Source: Lachnospiraceae bacterium | GTDB taxonomy: Bacteria > Bacillota > Clostridia > Lachnospirales > Lachnospiraceae | Direction of reading: 5' to 3' | Assembly: GCA_017938405.1 (NCBI GenBank) | Contig: JAGBBP010000026.1 | Coordinates: forward strand, 62,001-126,000 | Length of the DNA: 64,000 nucleotides | Shown: piece by piece, positions 7,688 through 16,357 of the stretch | Layout of the letters: each line of letters opens with the position of its first letter | Position numbering within the stretch: the stretch's first letter is position 1 | Made by a program: the position numbers and the translations under genes | The notes under the pieces: generated by a model | Seen by the model: only the letters and a program-made list of their open reading frames with translations | Database searches by the model: none | Told to the model about the DNA's origin: nothing

Positions 7688-7963
7688 TCATATGGAGTTA
7701 ACACTTTTTTTCTCTGTTCGATACCCTATGTACAGCGACAAGGAAGTAATCGCCGTCGACACACCCAATGTTCCCAGAGTCAGTATTGCCGAATATGCTT
7801 TACCATCAGTAAAGAAGAAAACGAACAGGGAACTGACGATTAGGGCCAAAGAAAGGATGGAGAAGCACACAATCAGTATGCGAAAGGCTTTCATTCTTTC
7901 GGCTTCTTTTTTTATTCGGAGCAGGTTTTCTTCTGCTTTCCGTTCGTAGTTATCCGTGAGCAC
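7688..7963 (-). CDS. Small two-helix membrane protein, partner of the XRE regulator
   Basis: A 91-residue protein of unknown function: a basic N-terminal helix (YERKAEENLLRIKKEAERMK) followed by two hydrophobic helices (ILIVCFSILSLALIVSSLFVFFF and TLGTLGVSTAITSLSLYIGY). The GTG start at 7963 lies within the end of the upstream XRE gene, so the two overlap by 14 nt and are translationally coupled. XRE regulators paired with small membrane proteins are common in Firmicutes, but no specific role can be read here. Confidence 0.65.
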   Translation of the reverse strand: MLTDNYERKAEENLLRIKKEAERMKAFRILIVCFSILSLALIVSSLFVFFFTDGKAYSAILTLGTLGVSTAITSLSLYIGYRTEKKSVNSI

Positions 7964-8171
7964 TCTCTCCCCCGCAAAATAATTCGTTTACATTAATGCC
8001 GAGCAAGCCACATAAATCCGGCATGATCGAAGCATCTGGCATTCCCTTTCCTGTTTCCCATTTTGAAACAGCTCGGTCTGTGAGATTCAGTTGTTCCGCA
8101 AGTTGGGCTTGTGTTAAATTTTTCTCTTTTCGACATTGCGCAATGAATTGTCCGATTTTGACCTGGTCCAT
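7950..8171 (-). CDS. XRE-family helix-turn-helix regulator
   Basis: A 73-residue DNA-binding protein consisting almost entirely of one XRE/Cro-type helix-turn-helix domain (IGQFIAQCRKEKNLTQAQLA...LNLTDRAVSKWETG). The start at 8171 is chosen because GGAGGTG lies 6 nt upstream and the longer frame adds unrelated residues. It overlaps the following small membrane-protein gene. The target is unknown; autoregulation would be usual. Confidence 0.85.
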   Translation of the reverse strand: MDQVKIGQFIAQCRKEKNLTQAQLAEQLNLTDRAVSKWETGKGMPDASIMPDLCGLLGINVNELFCGGESAHG

Positions 8172-8320
8172 AAATTCACCTCCGTGTTCAGTATAACAAA
8201 TCCGCATCTCAAAGAACACGAACCGTCGGTAGAATGGCATAATTTGTGACTCAACTTTGCGTAGAGATAAGTGAAATGGTTTTTTAATAGTATACCACAA
8301 ATCCCCTATTCTTACAAGTC

Positions 8321-8349
8321 TTGCAATTCCGCGTATAACCCCGTAAAAT
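8321..8349 (+). promoter_or_regulatory. Promoter upstream of the aminotransferase
   Basis: TTGCAA (8321-8326) and TAAAAT (8344-8349) are spaced 17 nt apart, and no gene intervenes before a TTG-started reading frame at 8387. Confidence 0.6.
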
Positions 8350-8386
8350 GAGAACAGGATCATAATTAATCTGGGGAGGTGTCAGC

Positions 8387-8653
8387 TTGAATCCGCAAAT
8401 AAAAGAACGCTTTCTTGAATTGAAACTCACCGGACAGCGTGCTACTGTCTCTCCGGAAGAAAAGAAAAAGAAGGATTTGGAATTAATAAAGTACTTAGAA
8501 AGTGTAATAGCAAACAAAGGAGGTCACCATGACTTACGACTTTACATCCATTATCGAACGTTCCGGACGGGATGCCCTGGCGGTGGACATGCCGGCTACG
8601 GAGAGAGCGTCCGGCGAAGGCTATTTTTCCGTGCCGCTTCGGGACGGCTTTGA
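8387..8653 (+). CDS. Possible short leader protein overlapping the aminotransferase
   Basis: A TTG-started frame (88 codons) has a good ribosome site (GGGGAGG, 8372-8378). Its first 45 residues look like a charged helical protein (IKERFLELKLTGQ...KKKKDLELIKYLES). It then runs 125 nt into the aminotransferase in another frame, where the sequence looks like a shadow. It may be a real small gene, one truncated by frameshift, or chance. Confidence 0.35.
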   Translation: MNPQIKERFLELKLTGQRATVSPEEKKKKDLELIKYLESVIANKGGHHDLRLYIHYRTFRTGCPGGGHAGYGESVRRRLFFRAASGRL

Positions 8654-9752
8654 CGCAATCCCGATGTGGGTGGCGGACATGAATTTTGCCACGGTACCGT
8701 CCATACCGGAGGCAATCAAGAATCGCTTAGAACATCCGGTATACGGCTATTTTTCCCCGCGGGAAGAATACTTTGATGCCATTATCAAGTGGCAGAGGTC
8801 GCATAACAGTGTGGAAGGCCTGACGGCGGAGTGCATCGGTTATGAAAACGGTGTGCTGGGCGGAGTGGTCAGTGCCGCCGGGATTTTGTGTTCCCGGGGA
8901 GATAAGATATTGGTACATTCCCCGACCTATGTGGGCTTTACCGGGGCTTTGGGAAATGCAGGCTATGAGCTGGTACACAGTCCGTTGGTCCTTGACGAAA
9001 ACAACGTATGGCGCATGGATTTTGCGGACATGGAGCGGAAGATACAGGAACAAAACATCCACGCGGCGATTTTCTGCAGTCCCCACAACCCGACGGGTCG
9101 TGCCTGGGAACGATGGGAGATTGAGAAGGCCATGGAGCTTTTTAAAAAGTACGATGTGTACGTGATTTCCGATGAAATCTGGTCGGACTTGTATTTGGCG
9201 GACTATCGCCATATCCCCACCCAGTCGGTGTCGGAGGATGCAAAACAGCGCACCGTTGCGTTTTATGCACCGTCCAAGACCTTCAATCTGGCGGGCCTTA
9301 TCGGTAGTTATCATATTGTGTACAACAAAAGGCTGCGGGACCGGCTACGGAAGGAGTCTTCCCTGTGCCACTACAACAGCATGAATCTCCTTTCCATGTA
9401 CGGGCTTTTGGGAGCCTATACCCCGGAGGGTGAGGCGTGGCTTTCCGAGTTAAAAGAGGTGTTGACCCGGAATGTGGAGTATGCCTGTGAATATATCGAG
9501 ACCCACTTTAAGGGCGTGAAGGTATCAAAGCCACAGGCGACCTATATGTTATTCTTAGATTGCGAAGAATGGTGCAAGTCCCACGAGAAATCCATGGACG
9601 AACTGCAACAGGCGGGCCTTTCCGTAGGTGTGCTGTGGCAGGACGGCCGGGCATTTCACGGAAAATATGCTATCCGCATGAATCTGGCGTTGCCCTTTGC
9701 AAGAGTGAAAGAAGCGTTTGACCGGCTGGACAAGTATGTGTTTTATATGTAA
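8529..9752 (+). CDS. PLP-dependent MalY/PatB-type aminotransferase (C-S lyase)
   Basis: A 407-residue fold-type I PLP enzyme of the MalY/PatB group, usually a cystathionine beta-lyase that cleaves C-S bonds to give homocysteine or thiols, pyruvate and ammonia. Visible markers are the N-terminal AIPMWVADMNFATVPSI, the SPHNPTGR loop at 184-191, ISDEIW at 213-218, and SKTFNLAGL with the PLP lysine at residue 250. It has a strong ribosome site (AAAGGAGGTCACC). It ends directly against the convergent CE1 esterase gene without a visible terminator. The substrate is inferred from family only. Confidence 0.9.
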   Translation: MTYDFTSIIERSGRDALAVDMPATERASGEGYFSVPLRDGFDAIPMWVADMNFATVPSIPEAIKNRLEHPVYGYFSPREEYFDAIIKWQRSHNSVEGLTAECIGYENGVLGGVVSAAGILCSRGDKILVHSPTYVGFTGALGNAGYELVHSPLVLDENNVWRMDFADMERKIQEQNIHAAIFCSPHNPTGRAWERWEIEKAMELFKKYDVYVISDEIWSDLYLADYRHIPTQSVSEDAKQRTVAFYAPSKTFNLAGLIGSYHIVYNKRLRDRLRKESSLCHYNSMNLLSMYGLLGAYTPEGEAWLSELKEVLTRNVEYACEYIETHFKGVKVSKPQATYMLFLDCEEWCKSHEKSMDELQQAGLSVGVLWQDGRAFHGKYAIRMNLALPFARVKEAFDRLDKYVFYM

Positions 9753-10571
9753 TTATTTAAAAATCCGCTTTGCGTACTGGTACAGGCCGTTCTTCCATAC
9801 CACGAAATCATGGCCGCCCGGCATGGTGTAATACAGATGCTCTACACCGTTTTTAGTTAATGCGGCTTCGTATCCGGCAGTACAGAACTTTACAATTTCA
9901 TCCTGTTCACCGTTACACATCATGAGAAACAGCGGCGCCGGCTTTCCTTCCTTTACCCGAAGGTCGTCTTCCGTAAACTGGCCCGGAAACGCAGGACGGT
10001 CGCCCATACCCGGGAAGGACAACGGTAAAAGGCCCGGTGCCGGACTGAAGGCACCGATATAACCGAAGGTTTCCGGCATGGTAAAGCCGATGAAAAGAGA
10101 CTCCCTGCCACCCATGGAAAGGCCTGCGATGGCGGTGTTCTCCCGACCGGTTTTGATGCTGTAATTTGCCGCAACAAACGGCATTAAGTCATCTCTTAAA
10201 TCATTGATAAAGTTATCAAAAGCCACGATATTTTCCGGTCCGAATACTTCTTTAGGAACCGCATCGTCCTTTCTTGCCCGGACATTCGGAATCACAACAA
10301 TCATTTCCGTAGCTTCGCCGCTACCGGCAAGATTGCCCACAACCTCCAGAGGGTTGCCCCCCAGCCATTCGTTGTGGTCGCCGCCGATGCCGTGTAACAA
10401 ATATAACACAGGATAGGTTTTCCCTGTGGTATAGCCGGCCGGCAGAATCACGTGGCAGAGACGGTCTGCACCGGTGGTTTTGGACGGATAGGAAACGGTC
10501 TCTCTGGTCCAGCCTTCGGATGCTGCGGAAGCCTCGTCAAAGCCCTGCGGGGTTGTATAATCGAAACTCAT
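9753..10571 (-). CDS. CE1-type esterase (feruloyl/acetyl-xylan esterase family), cytosolic
   Basis: A 272-residue alpha/beta hydrolase of the esterase D/CE1 family, with no signal peptide. The start at 10571 follows GGAGGTATTTT. The nucleophile lies in GLSMGG (Ser152), the oxyanion segment is YLLHGIGG near 57-64, and the acid and histidine are likely in CNGEQDEI and PGGHDFVVW near the C-terminus. These enzymes remove feruloyl or acetyl groups from xylan fragments. Its neighbours are two secreted GH10 enzymes, so it probably deacylates imported xylo-oligosaccharides. Its closest relative in view is the C-terminal domain of the GH10-CE1 protein downstream. Confidence 0.88.
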   Translation of the reverse strand: MSFDYTTPQGFDEASAASEGWTRETVSYPSKTTGADRLCHVILPAGYTTGKTYPVLYLLHGIGGDHNEWLGGNPLEVVGNLAGSGEATEMIVVIPNVRARKDDAVPKEVFGPENIVAFDNFINDLRDDLMPFVAANYSIKTGRENTAIAGLSMGGRESLFIGFTMPETFGYIGAFSPAPGLLPLSFPGMGDRPAFPGQFTEDDLRVKEGKPAPLFLMMCNGEQDEIVKFCTAGYEAALTKNGVEHLYYTMPGGHDFVVWKNGLYQYAKRIFK

Positions 10572-10619
10572 AAAATACCTCCTTATTGACATAAGTGTGC
10601 TTTTTGTATTAGAATATGT

Positions 10620-10668
10620 ATTAGAATACTAATAAATAGAGAATAGCACTTATTGAAGGGCTTGTCAA
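10620..10668 (-). promoter_or_regulatory. CE1 esterase promoter with palindromic operator
   Basis: On the minus strand TTGACA (10663-10668) and TATTCT (10640-10645) are spaced 17 nt apart. Just downstream lies the palindrome ATTAG-AATA-CTAAT (10620-10633), and a partial repeat of it follows at 10608-10616. The identical 14-mer occurs at the promoter near 44.04 kb. Confidence 0.8.
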
Positions 10669-10711
10669 ATAAAAATTTCCCGGAAGAAGCGGGATGTTCA
10701 CAGAATGTTTA

Positions 10712-10750
10712 TTGACTTTCCTTAAAAACCCGATACAATAGTATTCGAAA
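10712..10750 (+). promoter_or_regulatory. Xylanase promoter with related operator
   Basis: TTGACT (10712-10717) and TACAAT (10734-10739) are separated by 16 nt. AATAGTATTCGAAA (10737-10750) overlaps the -10 and matches the esterase operator at 11 of 14 positions. Confidence 0.6.
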
Positions 10751-10816
10751 GGTTTTTTGGACTTTTTGCGTCCTGTTTTACAGACGGAAATTGTTTTTTA
10801 GAAGGGAAGGAAAGAG

Positions 10817-12238
10817 ATGAGAAAAGTGTTGCAAAAATGGACGGCAGGGGTGTGCTGTCTTACGTTGTTGTTGGGAATGGCAGCTTGTACATCGAAGCAG
10901 GATGAACCGGCAGGAGTAGATTGCGAGCCTCCGAAAGTGACGGCTCCGGCAGAGCCGACGAAGGTACCGGAAGCTACGAAAGCCCCGGAAGTAACCGAAA
11001 CCCCGGACCCGACTGAGGTGCCGGACCCGACGAAAGCACCGGAAGCTACCAAGGCCCCGGAAGTGACCGAAGTCCCGGTGGTGAGACCGGAGGGTACCTT
11101 AAAGGATGCGGCTGCGGCTTGCGGCTTTAGTTTCGGTACGGTGGTAAATGCATATTCAAGCCGTGATTTGAATTATACAATGATGGTAATGGATGAGTTT
11201 AACAGTGTGACGGCAGCCAACGAGATGAAAGCCTATTCCATGTTAAATCAGAGTGTATCCATGGCGAATCCGGACGGGATGCCGGCCATCGATTTTTCCG
11301 GCGGCGATGCCATTGTTTCCCAGGCAGAGTTGTTGGGAATCGGCGTAAGAGGTCATGTACTCGTATGGGATGCTTACATGGTGGACTGGTTTTTCCGCGA
11401 GGGCTATACCAGTAACGGTCCGTATGTGGATCAGGCAACCATGAAGAAGCGTTTGCAGTATTACATAGAATCGGTCATTACCCACTTTGAGACAGAGTTC
11501 CCGGGTGTGGTATATTGCTGGGACGTAGTAAACGAGGCGGTAGGCGACAGCGAGGAGGATTATGATGCTTCCGATGCCCGCCACATTCGTACGTTGCGCG
11601 GCGGTACCGAAAACCAGTTTTACAATATTATCGGAAAAGATTATGTAGAGCTTTCGTTCCTTTATGCAAAGGACGTGGTAGAGAAGTTACAGAAGCAGAA
11701 TCCGGAGGTAAGTATTGCATTATTCTATAACGACTACAATGCTTATTTTGAGGAAAAGTGCGATTCCATTTGCGAAGTGGTAAAGAGTATTAACAGCTAT
11801 GCAAAGGATAGCAAGGGGAATTACCGTAAGTTATGTGACGGCGTAGGAATGCAGAGTTACATCGGCGGTTACGGCGAACAGGAAGGCTGTATGGAGCTCA
11901 GTCACATCGATATGATTCGGGATTCCATTTTAAAGTACAGTGCGCTGGATGTGGAAGTACATGTGACCGAGATGGCGGTGCGAAACTACGATGAGTCCTT
12001 GATGGATCAGCATGCGGAGTTTTGCGGCAAACTGTTTGATATGTATGTGGAGTTAAATAAGGAGAAGCCGGTGGTTACCAATATTTCCATCTGGGGTATT
12101 ACCGATGCGCCGAATATGAGCGAATGGGACGGTAATTACAGACAGAATTCTCCGTATTGCGGTTTGTTTGACGAAAAGTGCAAGAAAAAGGACGCATACT
12201 ACAAAGTATTGGAAGCAATGCAAAAAGGTACGGAATAA
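10817..12238 (+). CDS. Secreted GH10 xylanase lipoprotein
   Basis: A 473-residue exported endo-xylanase of glycoside hydrolase family 10. A lipoprotein signal ends at Cys24 (LLLGMAAC). A Thr/Pro/Glu repeat linker covers residues 40-88 (PEATKAPEVTE repeats). The GH10 barrel occupies about residues 95-470, with the acid/base Glu240 in WDVVNEAVGD and the nucleophile Glu385 in VHVTEMAV. The usual TLVWH segment reads VLVWD here, and the paralogue downstream has the same change, so a subfamily with altered substrate contacts is possible. It has its own promoter, and the MarR and GH10-CE1 genes follow. Confidence 0.93.
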   Translation: MRKVLQKWTAGVCCLTLLLGMAACTSKQDEPAGVDCEPPKVTAPAEPTKVPEATKAPEVTETPDPTEVPDPTKAPEATKAPEVTEVPVVRPEGTLKDAAAACGFSFGTVVNAYSSRDLNYTMMVMDEFNSVTAANEMKAYSMLNQSVSMANPDGMPAIDFSGGDAIVSQAELLGIGVRGHVLVWDAYMVDWFFREGYTSNGPYVDQATMKKRLQYYIESVITHFETEFPGVVYCWDVVNEAVGDSEEDYDASDARHIRTLRGGTENQFYNIIGKDYVELSFLYAKDVVEKLQKQNPEVSIALFYNDYNAYFEEKCDSICEVVKSINSYAKDSKGNYRKLCDGVGMQSYIGGYGEQEGCMELSHIDMIRDSILKYSALDVEVHVTEMAVRNYDESLMDQHAEFCGKLFDMYVELNKEKPVVTNISIWGITDAPNMSEWDGNYRQNSPYCGLFDEKCKKKDAYYKVLEAMQKGTE

Positions 12239-12319
12239 AGCAGGCAAAGCGGCGGTTACAAACGGGCCCTCTGCTTGTGGTTGATAAATGACAAAACAGA
12301 CACAATTGGAGGGACAGAT

Positions 12320-12739
12320 ATGAGTGATCAGTTGATTGTAGCCTTGATTAAAGCCTCTTCGGCGCACCAGAAGAGTTGTACGGCGGAGTTTCGTAAGTTG
12401 GAATTATCTCCGGGCCAGCCAAAGGTGTTATCCCGTCTGCGTTACCAGGAAGGGTATCTGCAAAAGGACCTGGCAGCCTTATGTAACGTAGAACCGGCGA
12501 CCATGGTAGTTTTGCTGGCGAATATGGAAAAGAAGGGCATGATTCGCAAGGAAGTGGATCACGTTTCCGGCGGAAAGCGTGCGTTTCGTATTTACTTGAC
12601 CGAAGAAGGAAGACGTTTGGCGGAGCTGGTGGATGAACAGGTAAAAGAGGTAGAAGCAAAGAGTTTCCGCGGTTTTTCGGAAGAAGAGAGAACGCAGTTA
12701 CTTTCTTTACTGGACCGCTTGGCTGAGAATTTGGAGTAA
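12320..12739 (+). CDS. MarR-family transcriptional regulator
   Basis: A 139-residue winged-helix regulator. The start at 12320 follows GGAGGG. The central winged helix (LQKDLAALCNVEPATMVVLLANMEKKGMI) is followed by the wing (VDHVSGGKRAFRIYLTEEG), flanked by helices that would form the dimer interface. It lies between two xylanase genes and reads with them. I infer that it controls the xylan genes, perhaps through the ATTAG-N4-CTAAT palindrome; the inducer is unknown. Confidence 0.88.
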   Translation: MSDQLIVALIKASSAHQKSCTAEFRKLELSPGQPKVLSRLRYQEGYLQKDLAALCNVEPATMVVLLANMEKKGMIRKEVDHVSGGKRAFRIYLTEEGRRLAELVDEQVKEVEAKSFRGFSEEERTQLLSLLDRLAENLE

Positions 12740-12779
12740 TTATTCCGGAAAGTATTGAATGGAAAAGCGAGGATTTGTA

Positions 12780-15020
12780 ATGAAGAAGTTTATGAGAAAG
12801 GCAGGCGTTTTGGCTTGCGGTGCCGTGTTGTTGTTCGGTATGGCGGCATGCGGAAAGAAGACAGAGGGAGAGGATGCGGCAAATATGACACCGGCAATTA
12901 CAGCGGAACCGACAGCAGAACCGACGGCCACCCCGGAACCGACCGCTACTCCGGTGCCGACGGCCACCCCGAAGCCGACCCCGACCCCGAATCCCTATGA
13001 GAAGTACGAAGGGTTGTACTTAAAGGATTTGGCCGTAAAGAATGACTTTACCTTAGGTACGGTAATCAACTATAATCAGCTGAAAAGCAAGTATTATGTG
13101 GGCATGGCGCAGACGGAGTTCCACAGCGTCACCACCGGTAACGAGATGAAGGCCTATTCTTTATTGGATCAGGCGGCATCCAAGAACAATCCGGAGGGCA
13201 TGCCGGTAATGGATTACAGCGAGGCAGACGAGATTTTGACCTTTGTACAGGAAAACGGTTTGAAAATGCGCGGTCACGTACTGGTGTGGGATGCGTATAT
13301 GAGTGACTGGTTCTTCCGCGAAGGCTATACGAACGACGGCGCTTATGTAGACGAAGCTACTTTAAAGGCCCGTGTTAAGTATTACATCGACGAAGTTATG
13401 ACTCATTTCGAGACGAAGTTCCCGGGCGTGGTATATTGCTGGGATGTAGTAAACGAGGCAGTGGGGGACGGCGGAGACTTCAAGGCAGACGACCCGCGTC
13501 ATGTCAGGACCTATCGAAACAGTGATGAAAACATGTTTTACACCATTATCGGCGAGGATTATGTGGAGTTTTCCTTTGCCTGTGCAAGAGAAACGGTAGA
13601 AAAGTTGCAGGCGGCAAATCCGGAGGTTTCCATCGATTTATTCTACAACGATTACAGCACCTTCTATGATGCAAAGAGAGATGCGATTATTGAGCTGGTA
13701 AAGAGCATCAATAGTTACGAGACCAATCCGGACGGCTCTTATAAGAAGCTTTGCGACGGTATCGGCATGCAGAGTTATATCGGCGGTTACGGACAGCAGG
13801 CTGGTTGTATGAATACCCAGGATATTACCCGTATCGAGACTGCCATTCGTAAGTTCCATGATTTGGGAGTGAAGGTACACGTGACCGAAATGGCGGTGCG
13901 TAATTACGACAAAGACCAGGCAGAGAAGCACGCGAAGTTTTACGGAAAACTGTTTGAAGCCTATAAGGGGTTAAATGCAGAGGAGCAGTTGATTGAAAAT
14001 GTTACCATCTGGGGCATTTGTGACGATCCGATGTTGAGTAAGACCGAGTACAGCTATAAGCAGAATGGTCCGTATTGCGGATTGTTTAATCGTGCCTGTG
14101 TGCGTAAGGATGCCTATTACGAAGCAATGATAGCGTTAATCGGGGATATGCCCATTAAGGATTTGACCCATGTACCGGCAAAGCTTGAGGATAAGACATA
14201 TCCGATAGAGTACAGTGAATTTAACAAAGACTATGCGGGCAGTGTAAAGAAAATCGAATATACAACTTACGCATACGCGGATAACGGAGAAGAGATTACG
14301 AAAGAGGCCTATGTATTACTTCCTCCGAAGTACGACGAGAACAAAAAGTATAATGTGCTTTATCTGATGCACGGCATCGGCGGCAGTCCGAGCGAGTGGA
14401 ATATTGCAAGCGCGTTTTCCGAAATCCGCTGTGCCATGGATAATCTGATGTACTACGGGGAGGCGGAGCCGTTTATTATCGTAGTTCCGTACGGCCGTTC
14501 CGGTGTAAATTATAAGAATACGGGATTTGATGTGGCATATACCTTTTATGAATTCGGTAAAGAACTTCGTAACGATTTGATTCCGTACATTGACGAGCAT
14601 TATGCCACCTATGCGGATTATGAGGAAGGTTATGATTTGACCGCGGCAAGAGATCATCGTGCCATGGCGGGGCTTTCCATGGGCGGTATGCAAACCATTA
14701 ACATCGGTTTGTGCGAATGCCTGGATATTATGAGCTACTTCGGGGCGTTTTCCGCGGCACCGACCTCCAATACGGCAGAGGTAATTGCGGAGAAGTTACA
14801 GGAGTTCGAAGAATACGATATTCATTACTTCTATAACCTTTGCGGTACCGAAGACGGAACCGCATACCACAGTGCCGCTGCGGCGGTAGAGGGTCTGGAT
14901 GAGCTTACGGATAAGATTACCGATGGCGAGAACTTTATGTGGCATAAGGTAAAGGGAGACCACGAGCTCAGAATCTGGCATTTGGGACTTTACAACTTCG
15001 CACAGCTGGTATTTAAGTAA
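12780..15020 (+). CDS. Bifunctional GH10 xylanase - CE1 feruloyl/acetyl esterase lipoprotein
   Basis: A 746-residue exported fusion. The start at 12780 gives a clean lipoprotein signal with Cys24 (LLFGMAAC); a further upstream start would add an atypical N-terminus. A Thr/Pro/Ala/Glu linker (residues 38-72) precedes a GH10 barrel with acid/base Glu226 (WDVVNEAVGD) and nucleophile Glu370 (VHVTEMAV). From about residue 480 comes an esterase D/CE1 domain with YLMHGIGG, the nucleophile Ser633 in GLSMGG and His728 in KGDHELRIW. One protein can thus cut the xylan chain and remove its acyl side groups at the cell surface. The GH10 half is a close paralogue of the preceding xylanase. Confidence 0.94.
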   Translation: MKKFMRKAGVLACGAVLLFGMAACGKKTEGEDAANMTPAITAEPTAEPTATPEPTATPVPTATPKPTPTPNPYEKYEGLYLKDLAVKNDFTLGTVINYNQLKSKYYVGMAQTEFHSVTTGNEMKAYSLLDQAASKNNPEGMPVMDYSEADEILTFVQENGLKMRGHVLVWDAYMSDWFFREGYTNDGAYVDEATLKARVKYYIDEVMTHFETKFPGVVYCWDVVNEAVGDGGDFKADDPRHVRTYRNSDENMFYTIIGEDYVEFSFACARETVEKLQAANPEVSIDLFYNDYSTFYDAKRDAIIELVKSINSYETNPDGSYKKLCDGIGMQSYIGGYGQQAGCMNTQDITRIETAIRKFHDLGVKVHVTEMAVRNYDKDQAEKHAKFYGKLFEAYKGLNAEEQLIENVTIWGICDDPMLSKTEYSYKQNGPYCGLFNRACVRKDAYYEAMIALIGDMPIKDLTHVPAKLEDKTYPIEYSEFNKDYAGSVKKIEYTTYAYADNGEEITKEAYVLLPPKYDENKKYNVLYLMHGIGGSPSEWNIASAFSEIRCAMDNLMYYGEAEPFIIVVPYGRSGVNYKNTGFDVAYTFYEFGKELRNDLIPYIDEHYATYADYEEGYDLTAARDHRAMAGLSMGGMQTINIGLCECLDIMSYFGAFSAAPTSNTAEVIAEKLQEFEEYDIHYFYNLCGTEDGTAYHSAAAAVEGLDELTDKITDGENFMWHKVKGDHELRIWHLGLYNFAQLVFK

Positions 15021-15045
15021 AAGCTGGGTAGAGGAGGTAGTTGGA

Positions 15046-16347
15046 ATGAGTATGAGAGAGAAGATTTCTTCGGAGATGATTGAGGCGTATACCGCCCGGG
15101 TAAAGGAGAAGGAGGCACCGCGGAAAAAGAGTAGCAGAGGGATGTTGCTTTTTCTGTTTCTTTGCGCGATATTCGGCGGAATCATCGGATTCCTGGGTGT
15201 GTATGTAGTAGAGGAAGGCTTGTTGTGGTTTGAAATCACTCCGCCCTTTCCGTTAAAGAAGTCTCTTGAATTTGTGTATCTGATTCTGGTAATCGTAGGA
15301 TTTTATCTTATGATGATGATTCACGTCATTGCCCATGAGGCCGGGCATCTGGTGTTCGGATTGCTTACCGGGTATGAGTTTTTGTCTTTCCGGGTAGGTT
15401 CTTTTACCATTGTAAAGAAGGACGGGAAGCTGATTCGGAAGAAAATAAAGACCCCGGGATTGGCAGGTCAATGTCTTATGAGTCCGCCGGAGTGGAAGGA
15501 TGATGAAAAGTATCCGTATGTATGGTACAATTTAGGCGGCGGCGTTATGAATCTGATTTTGTGTCTGTTGGCAGTGCCGCTGTTTTTTGTCAATGTGCCG
15601 TTTTGGGCCTGGGTAGGCGGGTTCTCGATTTTTGTCGGGGTGATTTTTGCAGTAACGAACATGGCCCCGATGACCGTAGGTGTGCCGAACGACGGGAAAA
15701 ACTGTCTGTTGTGTACAAAGTCCGTAGAGAACCAAAGAGCCATCTATTTACAGTTAAAGTTAAATGCAATGCTTTCCGACGGGGCGAAGTTTGCGGATAT
15801 TCCGGAGGAGTTGTTTGTCATCGGCCCAAAGGAGGAGTTAAATCCGCTGACCTTTTTCGTCCGTTTGATGGAATATTATAAGTATACGGAGTTGGGAGAA
15901 GACGAGAAAGCCGAGGCTGTTCTTACGACAATGGAACAGAACGGACAGAAGCTGCCGGCGGCGTTTTTAAATACACTGGATTTGGAGCGTATGTACCGGA
16001 TGATTTTAAAGAAAAGCCCGTTTACGGAGTTGGCGGTATACAGTAAGATTTTACAGCCGGTATTTTTAAAAGTAAAGGATATCTCCATTTTGCGTGTGAA
16101 ATATGCGTATCTCGCACTTGTAAGCGAGGAGGAGCGGGAAATCATCGATTGGTTACTGTATTCCAAAAAGGGAAAGCTTCCGACCAAGTTGCCGAAGAGA
16201 AAGCCGGAGACTGCAGAGCAGGTTTACGAGGCCATGGAAAAGGCTTACGAAAAGCATCCGGTCATCGGAGAAGCGGCGTTTCATATGAATGAAGCGAAGA
16301 AATGTAAGGAACTTACGGAGTGTAATACAGAAGAAAAAGAGGCCTAG
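15046..16347 (+). CDS. Membrane metallopeptidase, M50-like
   Basis: A 433-residue membrane protein. Hydrophobic helices near residues 33-55 and 75-95 precede the zinc motif HEAGH (97-101). A second conserved segment (WYNLGGGVMNLILCLLAVPLFF) matches the M50 pattern in which an aspartate or asparagine completes the site. The last 200 residues are soluble, mostly helical and without recognised motifs. M50 proteases cut substrates within or near the membrane; the substrate here is unknown. It starts 25 nt after the GH10-CE1 gene, with AGAGGAGG upstream, so read-through from the xylan operon is likely. Its stop overlaps the convergent MATE gene by 4 nt. Confidence 0.75.
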   Translation: MSMREKISSEMIEAYTARVKEKEAPRKKSSRGMLLFLFLCAIFGGIIGFLGVYVVEEGLLWFEITPPFPLKKSLEFVYLILVIVGFYLMMMIHVIAHEAGHLVFGLLTGYEFLSFRVGSFTIVKKDGKLIRKKIKTPGLAGQCLMSPPEWKDDEKYPYVWYNLGGGVMNLILCLLAVPLFFVNVPFWAWVGGFSIFVGVIFAVTNMAPMTVGVPNDGKNCLLCTKSVENQRAIYLQLKLNAMLSDGAKFADIPEELFVIGPKEELNPLTFFVRLMEYYKYTELGEDEKAEAVLTTMEQNGQKLPAAFLNTLDLERMYRMILKKSPFTELAVYSKILQPVFLKVKDISILRVKYAYLALVSEEEREIIDWLLYSKKGKLPTKLPKRKPETAEQVYEAMEKAYEKHPVIGEAAFHMNEAKKCKELTECNTEEKEA

Positions 16348-16357
16348 GCCTCTTTTT
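16338..16357. terminator. Bidirectional terminator built on two overlapping stop codons
   Basis: AAAGAGGCC/TAGGCCTCTTT is a near-perfect palindrome with A-run left and T-run right. Both convergent coding sequences end inside it (the + stop is TAG 16345-16347, and the - stop is also in the palindrome). Confidence 0.8.

Noticed and set aside
10920..11090. Direct repeats in the first xylanase gene
   Set aside because: They encode the Pro/Glu/Thr linker and are ordinary low-complexity spacer sequence, not a CRISPR or mobile repeat.
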